A stretch of 64,000 bases of DNA from Janthinobacterium sp. UMAB-56 (GTDB taxonomy: Bacteria; Pseudomonadota; Gammaproteobacteria; Burkholderiales; Burkholderiaceae_D), in NCBI RefSeq assembly GCF_900095265.1, contig NZ_LT607662.1:39910-103909 (forward strand), read 5' to 3'. The notes beneath the pieces are model-generated. The model was not told the DNA's origin, ran no database searches, and saw only the letters and a list, made by a program, of their open reading frames with translations. This document shows positions 59,547 through 64,000 of the stretch, piece after piece (position 1 is the stretch's first letter; every line of letters starts with the position of its first letter). A program made the translations under genes and the position numbers.

Positions 59547-60669
59547 GGCCATAGATGGTGACGCCCTGCACGACACGGTTGACGATGCCGCCGGCGAATG
59601 GATTGTCGGGGCGCAGTTGCAGCAGCGCGGACTGGTGCAGCGCATATTGCTGCGCCATCAGCAGCCACAGCGGGGCTAGCCAGGCGTCGGGCCAGGCCGG
59701 CGCATCGGCAGACAGGTCGCCGCCGATGCCCACCGTCAGGCAGGCCTGCGCCACGCTGTCGCGCTGCAGCTCTTTCAATAAATCATCTTCGTACTGGCGC
59801 GCCAGCGGCTTGCTGCTGCGCAGCAGGATCACCAGCGACTCCGTCGTGACGGCCGATTTCGGACCGTGGCGGAAACCCAGCGGGGTATTCGCCATCGCCA
59901 TCACGCGGCCACCTGTCAATTCCAGGATTTTCAGGGCCGCTTCCTTGGCCAGCGCTTCCAGCGGACCGCTGCCCAGGTAGACCACGCGCTGCACGGCTGT
60001 TGATCCCAGATCCGCCACGGGCGCCGACCAGTCGCGCAAGGCTTGTTCGCCCAGTTGCGCCAGGGTGTCAAGGCGCGTCAGGTCGACGTCCTTGCCCAGT
60101 ACAGACAGGGCCGCCAGCAGCATGCTGCTGAAACTGCTGGTCATGGCGAAGCCGCGATCGCAACTGCCTTGCGGCATCAGCAAGTTATAGGTATTGCTGT
60201 CGCTGGCGCCCTGGCGCGCCAGCTTGCCATCGGCATTGCAGGTAATGTTGAGGAAGCGCGCGCCGGGCACGACCTGGCGCAGCAGTTCTACGGCGGCCAG
60301 GCTTTCCGGGCTGTCGCCGCTGCGGGCAAACGAGACGAGCAGGGTGGGCGCGTCCACTTCCAGGTACAGCTCATGGTGCGTCAGCAAAGTCGTGGTGGCG
60401 ATGGCGCGGATGTGCGCGGGCCAGGCCGCATTCAGGGTATCGGCGACGATTTCGCCGACGTAGGCCGAGCTGCCGGCACCCGTCAGGATGACGCGCTGGC
60501 GGGGATTGGACAGCGCATCGCCAAGGAAGGCGGCCAGGGCTGCTTGCTCCTTGCGCAAAATAGTGGCCAGCGCGCGCCAGATGGCCGGCTGCTGCGCGAT
60601 TTCCTCGGCCGTGTGCAGGCCGCCGATGTCGCGCCAAGTTTGTATGTCACGCTGAAGAAGGGTAGTCAT
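59533..60669 (-). CDS. agaS: Galactosamine-6-phosphate deaminase/isomerase AgaS
   Basis: The 378-residue protein has two SIS (sugar isomerase) domains: the first with LTGAGSSAYVGEIVADTL and LLVSFARSGDSPESLAAVEL, the second with VVYLGSGPLEALAKEAALKI and LELTGGRVMAMANTPLGF, followed by RHGPKSAV. This is the AgaS pattern, which converts galactosamine-6-phosphate to tagatose-6-phosphate plus ammonia; GlmS has similar SIS domains plus a glutaminase domain that is absent here. It is the first gene of the operon, read from the promoter at 60699-60727, about 23 bp before the ATG. Confidence 0.92.
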   Translation of the reverse strand: MTTLLQRDIQTWRDIGGLHTAEEIAQQPAIWRALATILRKEQAALAAFLGDALSNPRQRVILTGAGSSAYVGEIVADTLNAAWPAHIRAIATTTLLTHHELYLEVDAPTLLVSFARSGDSPESLAAVELLRQVVPGARFLNITCNADGKLARQGASDSNTYNLLMPQGSCDRGFAMTSSFSSMLLAALSVLGKDVDLTRLDTLAQLGEQALRDWSAPVADLGSTAVQRVVYLGSGPLEALAKEAALKILELTGGRVMAMANTPLGFRHGPKSAVTTESLVILLRSSKPLARQYEDDLLKELQRDSVAQACLTVGIGGDLSADAPAWPDAWLAPLWLLMAQQYALHQSALLQLRPDNPFAGGIVNRVVQGVTIYGHEQF

Positions 60670-60698
60670 GGAATGTCAGTAAAGTGTTTGTTGGGGAA

Positions 60699-60727
60699 AG
60701 CATAAATACTAAATTTCGAAAAGTCAA
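60699..60727 (-). promoter_or_regulatory. Sigma-70-type promoter of the aga operon
   Basis: On the minus strand TTGACT (60727-60722), a 17-bp spacer, and TATGCT (60704-60699) give a good housekeeping promoter for agaS. The repressor-type repeats lie directly upstream and overlap the -35. Confidence 0.7.
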
Positions 60728-60752
60728 ATACGAAAGTAAAACGAAAGTAAAT
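60717..60752. promoter_or_regulatory. Candidate AgaR operator repeats
   Basis: CGAAAGTAAAA (60731-60741) and CGAAAGTAAAT (60742-60752) are tandem with an 11-bp period, and a third copy CGAAAAGT lies at 60717-60724, overlapping the -35 of the agaS promoter. Read on the minus strand they give ACTTTCG-type boxes, close to the TTTCGTTT-rich AgaR consensus known from E. coli. A further CGAAAGT lies at 60859-60865. Confidence 0.65.
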
Positions 60753-60953
60753 TGTTTGAAGGCTTGCGAAATAATGTCGTTTTATCCGCTTCAAATCGTG
60801 TTGCAGTGCCGCATGAAACCCGGTGGCGCTGCCCCTTGTCGCTGAAATGCCACGATAACGAAAGTATGTTTTGTGACATTTTGGTGAAACGTAAGATTAA
60901 TGCGCCGTTTTTGGGCATTTTATTAATAAATTGCCGCTTTAACTTTCTTTTGG

Positions 60954-60982
60954 TTGACGATATTTATTTTTCTTCTTAAAGT
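60954..60982 (+). promoter_or_regulatory. Sigma-70-type promoter of the GH31 gene
   Basis: TTGACG (60954-60959), a 17-bp spacer and TAAAGT (60977-60982) precede the GH31 ATG by 34 bp. ACTTTCTTTTGG abuts the -35, mirroring the ACTTTCGTTTTAC arrangement at the agaS promoter. Confidence 0.65.
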
Positions 60983-61016
60983 ATTTCCATCACTTTGATT
61001 TTCTGAAAGCCAGCAG

Positions 61017-64000
61017 ATGAAACCTCTCCCGCTTCCCCGCCGCGTCCTTGCCGCCTGTGTCCTGGCCGCCCTTGCCACCCTGGCTGCGCCTGGCTTGCAG
61101 GCCGCGACTATCGGCAATTTACAGACGCTCTCCGCGGTGCATGCGGCCGACGTGGCCAAGGGCCAGGCACTGGCTTGGGACCTGCGCAGCGATACCGGCA
61201 TGCAGCTGCGTATCAGCTTGCCGCAGGCGGACGTGCTGCGCATCCAGGCGGGTGGCAAGGCGGGCTTGACGGGGCCGGGCGACAAGGCCGCGCCCATCGT
61301 CGTGGGGCAGCCTGCCGCGCAAGTGGCGTACGAGATCAGCGAGCAGTCCGACCATATCCTGATCAGCACCGCAACCCTGAGCCTGCGCATCGACCGCAAG
61401 CCCTTGCGCTTTACCCTGTTCCGCAAGGGCGACGCGGTGCCCCTGTGGCGCGAGGTGCAGCCGCTGTCGCTCGACGACAAGCAGGGCGTGCAGGTGCTTT
61501 CCAGCCTGCCGGGCGAGCATTACTTTGGCGGCGGCCAGCAGAATGGCCGCTTTGAATTCAAGGGCAAGCAGGTGCCCGTGTCGTATTCGGGCGGCTGGGA
61601 AGAGGGCGACCGGCCGAACCCCGCCCCATTTTTGATGAGTTCACGCGGCTGGGGCGTGCTGCGCAATACCTGGGCCGATGGCAATTACGACTTGCGCGAT
61701 AGTGAGCAGATCTCGCTGCAGCATGCAGAAGGGCGCTTCGATGCGTATTTCTTTGTCGGCAAGGACTTGCGCGACGTCGTCGCCCGCTACACGGACTTGA
61801 CGGGCCGCGCGCGCATGTTGCCACGCTGGGCGCTGGAATACGGCGACGCCGATTGCTACAACGATGGCGACAATGTGAAGAAACCGGGTTCCGTGCCGAA
61901 GGGCTGGAGCGATGGCCCGACCGGCAAGACGCCGGACGTGGTGGAAACCGTGGCGCGCAAGTACCGCGAACACGATATGCCGGGCGGCTGGATTTTGCCC
62001 AACGACGGCTACGGCTGCGGCTACACGAATTTACCGGAAACGGTGAAGGGGCTGGCCGGCTACGGTTTTCGCACGGGCCTGTGGACGGAAAACGGCGTCG
62101 ACAAGATCGCCTGGGAAGTGGGCCAGGCGGGCAGCCGCGTGCAAAAGCTGGACGTGGCGTGGACGGGCAAGGGCTACCAGTTCGCCATGGACGCGAACAA
62201 GTCGGCCTATGACGGCATCCTGAACAACTCCGACAGCCGACCGTTTTTGTGGACGGTGATGGGCTGGGCCGGCATCCAGCGCTACGCCGTGGCGTGGACG
62301 GGCGACCAAAGCGCCAGCTGGGACTACATCCGCTGGCACATCCCGACCCTGATCGGCTCGGGCCTGTCGGGCCAGGCGTATGCATCGGGCGACGTGGATG
62401 CCATCTTCGGCGGCAGCCCGGAAACCTATTTGCGCGACTTGCAGTGGAAAAGTTTTACGCCAGTCCTGATGGGCATGTCGGGCTGGGCCGCGGCCGAGCG
62501 CAAGCATCCGTGGTGGTTCGAGCAGCCGTACCGTGACATCAACCGCCGCTACCTGAAGCTGAAGATGCGTTTGACGCCGTATATGTACACGCTGGTACGC
62601 GAAGCGGAGCAATCGGGCGCGCCGCTGGTGCGCGGCCTGATGTGGGATTATCCGCAAGACCCGGCCGCCTACACGGAAGCCTACAAATATCAATTCCTGC
62701 TGGGCCGCGACGTGCTGGTGGCGCCCGTCTACCGCAGCCAGGCCGTCAGCGGCGGCTGGCGCAAGGGCATCCACCTGCCGCAGGGCACGTGGTACGACTA
62801 CTGGGATGGCCGCCAGGCCACGGCCGACGCCAAGGGCCGCGATCTGGATATGCAAGTGACGCTGGACAAGCTGCCCGTGTTCGTGCGCGCCGGCGCCATC
62901 CTGCCCATGTATCCGGAAATGCTGTACGACGGCCAGAAGCCTAAGGACCAGCTCACGCTGGACGTGTATCCGCACGGCGATTCCGAGTACACCCTGTATG
63001 AAGACGACGGCAACACGCGCCAGTACCAGGGCGGCGCCTTCAGCCAGCAAGTCATCCGCATGCGCCAAACGGGCGGCCAGGTGCAGGTCGACATCGGCGC
63101 CGTGGCAGGTAAGTACGCGGGCCAGGAAGCGCGCCGTAGCTATGCGCTGCGCATGCTGGCAGGCCAGGCACCGGCCGCCGTGCGCGCCGGTGAACGGCTG
63201 ATCGCGGCATCCGGCGACCGTGCCGCCTACGACAAGGCGTTTGAAGCCTGGTATTTTGACGCGGCCGACCGGCGAGGCACCCTGCACGTGAAAGTGGCGG
63301 CGCAGGATATCCGCCAGCCCTTGACCTTGCAGGTCGATGGCGCGCTGGCCGTGGCGCGACTGGACGCCGACTTCCCGGCTGCTCCCGTGCCGGGCCGCGC
63401 CTTGCCGGCCGATGCGATGCAGGTGGTGGCGCGTCCTTCAGAGGAAAGCGGCTATCCGCTGGAGAATGCCTTCGATGGCAAGCCCGAGACCTGGTTCCGC
63501 ACCGTGCGCAGCCCCTCGGTGAAAAGCGGTCCGCATGAATGGGTGATCGGCTTTACGGAGCGGCGCCTGGTGGACGGCATCGAACTGGCGCCGCGCAACG
63601 ACCAGCACTGGAAGCATGGTCAGGTGCGCGACTATGAAATCTACATCGGCGACAACAATGGCGAATGGGGCGCGCCGCTTGCGCGCGGCACCCTGACATT
63701 GCAAGAGGGCATGCAGACGATCAATTTCCCTGCCACGGCCGGGCGCTTGCTGCGTTTCCGCGTCATGAGCACGCAGAATCCGGAAGGCGATGGCGCGGCG
63801 TCCACCGATCCGATGGTCACGGCGGCGCAAGCGGGGCCGGTGGCGCGCGCGTTTGACGCGGCACTGGCGACCGACGTGGCGCCGGTCACCCTGTCCGAAT
63901 TCCGCGTGCTTGAGCATCGCGTGGCCGAAGGCGCCGAAGTGCAGCGCTACCTGTCGGACCTGGCGCTGCCGAAGGCTGTCGCGAAAGACCGGCCAGCCGG
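61017..64000 (+). CDS. Secreted GH31-family alpha-glycosidase with C-terminal carbohydrate-binding-like domain (3' end outside window)
   Basis: The open frame runs without a stop from the ATG at 61017 to the right edge (about 994 codons). A signal peptide (RRVLAACVLAALATLAAPGLQAA) precedes a GH31 N-terminal beta domain with GEHYFGGGQQNGRF. The (beta/alpha)8 barrel follows from about residue 265, with RMLPRWALEYGDADCYN and ILPNDGYGCGY. The nucleophile is D379 in VQKLDVAWTG and the acid/base is D430 in AWTGDQSASWDYIRW. From about residue 800 a galactose-binding-like (F5/8C or NPCBM) domain begins (GYPLENAFDGKPETWF). Divergence from the aga operon with shared boxes suggests alpha-N-acetylgalactosaminidase activity, known for one GH31 branch; ordinary alpha-glucosidase or alpha-galactosidase remains possible. 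Confidence 0.88.
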   Translation, partial: MKPLPLPRRVLAACVLAALATLAAPGLQAATIGNLQTLSAVHAADVAKGQALAWDLRSDTGMQLRISLPQADVLRIQAGGKAGLTGPGDKAAPIVVGQPAAQVAYEISEQSDHILISTATLSLRIDRKPLRFTLFRKGDAVPLWREVQPLSLDDKQGVQVLSSLPGEHYFGGGQQNGRFEFKGKQVPVSYSGGWEEGDRPNPAPFLMSSRGWGVLRNTWADGNYDLRDSEQISLQHAEGRFDAYFFVGKDLRDVVARYTDLTGRARMLPRWALEYGDADCYNDGDNVKKPGSVPKGWSDGPTGKTPDVVETVARKYREHDMPGGWILPNDGYGCGYTNLPETVKGLAGYGFRTGLWTENGVDKIAWEVGQAGSRVQKLDVAWTGKGYQFAMDANKSAYDGILNNSDSRPFLWTVMGWAGIQRYAVAWTGDQSASWDYIRWHIPTLIGSGLSGQAYASGDVDAIFGGSPETYLRDLQWKSFTPVLMGMSGWAAAERKHPWWFEQPYRDINRRYLKLKMRLTPYMYTLVREAEQSGAPLVRGLMWDYPQDPAAYTEAYKYQFLLGRDVLVAPVYRSQAVSGGWRKGIHLPQGTWYDYWDGRQATADAKGRDLDMQVTLDKLPVFVRAGAILPMYPEMLYDGQKPKDQLTLDVYPHGDSEYTLYEDDGNTRQYQGGAFSQQVIRMRQTGGQVQVDIGAVAGKYAGQEARRSYALRMLAGQAPAAVRAGERLIAASGDRAAYDKAFEAWYFDAADRRGTLHVKVAAQDIRQPLTLQVDGALAVARLDADFPAAPVPGRALPADAMQVVARPSEESGYPLENAFDGKPETWFRTVRSPSVKSGPHEWVIGFTERRLVDGIELAPRNDQHWKHGQVRDYEIYIGDNNGEWGAPLARGTLTLQEGMQTINFPATAGRLLRFRVMSTQNPEGDGAASTDPMVTAAQAGPVARAFDAALATDVAPVTLSEFRVLEHRVAEGAEVQRYLSDLALPKAVAKDRPA

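Larger units (their letters stand above)
60670..61016. other. Divergent regulatory region between agaS and the GH31 gene
   Basis: This 347-bp A/T-rich region holds no convincing gene. It contains the agaS promoter (60699-60727), operator repeats (60717-60752), another CGAAAGT copy (60859-60865), ACTTTC-TTTTGG (60942-60953) and the GH31 promoter (60954-60982). Confidence 0.7.

Noticed and set aside
53509-60669. Reading the operon as a GlcNAc (nag) pathway
   Set aside because: The deacetylase alone would allow it, but there is no NagB-type deaminase, and AgaS, AgaZ and an AgaR-like repressor point to galactosamine. GlcNAc use is not excluded for the kinase or porter.
60724-60979. Small open frames on both strands between agaS and the GH31 gene
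   Set aside because: They overlap the operator repeats and promoters, lack ribosome-binding sites and have no recognisable sequence.

Overview
The window is about 65% GC, densely coded, and rich in two-component and cyclic-di-GMP genes. It carries polyhydroxyalkanoate synthase, a PaoABC-type periplasmic aldehyde oxidoreductase, a giant two-partner-secretion adhesin and an N-acetylgalactosamine-type catabolic operon. Together these suggest a chromosomal segment of a betaproteobacterium of the Oxalobacteraceae (Janthinobacterium, Massilia or Duganella-like). That placement is inferred from gene content and protein style, not from a marker gene. I saw no rRNA, tRNA, CRISPR array, insertion sequence or prophage.

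Layout. (1) 1-3380: the end of an MFS transporter, then a minus-strand operon of three overlapping hydrolases (M14 carboxypeptidase, alpha/beta hydrolase, beta-lactamase-fold serine hydrolase). (2) 3566-19347: a plus-strand block in which almost every stop overlaps the next start. It encodes a periplasmic STN/TonB-C protein, an ECF sigma factor, a FecR-type anti-sigma factor, a 4,202-residue TPS exoprotein with a DUF3739 end, and a second ECF sigma factor. It resembles the Pseudomonas VreAIR (PUMA3) surface-signalling arrangement more than a FecIRA siderophore system. (3) 19424-23239: paoABC. (4) 23362-28548: two hybrid histidine kinases around a membrane-anchored NMT1/SsuA-like solute-binding protein, with no ABC permease or ATPase. 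(5) 28680-31097: a small hypothetical gene, CorA and cytochrome b561. (6) 31147-39151: a heavy-metal RND efflux operon divergent from its probable OmpR-family two-component system, with a PmrA/QseB-like box between them. (7) 39164-42562: a VIT/CCC1-type transporter, then phaC and a tandem universal stress protein gene behind a well-spaced FNR-like promoter. (8) 42625-49866: a minus-strand operon for a diguanylate cyclase, CheW, an HD-GYP response regulator, a FIST sensor and a large PAS hybrid kinase. (9) 50257-53308: a doubtful small gene, a DUF445 protein and an amino-acid permease. (10) 53454-60669: a six-gene aga operon (agaS, agaK, agaZ, agaR, agaA, sugar MFS) ending in a clear terminator and divergent from a secreted GH31 glycosidase that runs off the right edge. 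Both promoters at this divergence carry ACTTTC-type boxes that fit an AgaR (DeoR-family) operator.

How the parts work together. Region 10 reads as one pathway: extracellular release of an alpha-linked amino sugar by the GH31 enzyme, uptake by the MFS porter, ROK phosphorylation, deacetylation, AgaS deamination/isomerisation and entry to the tagatose route, with local AgaR control. Regions 4 and 8 are sensory modules without local DNA-binding outputs. The most distinctive locus is region 2, where a surface-signalling cassette without a TonB barrel is fused into an operon with a giant adhesin and a second sigma factor. No TpsB exporter for the adhesin lies in the window.
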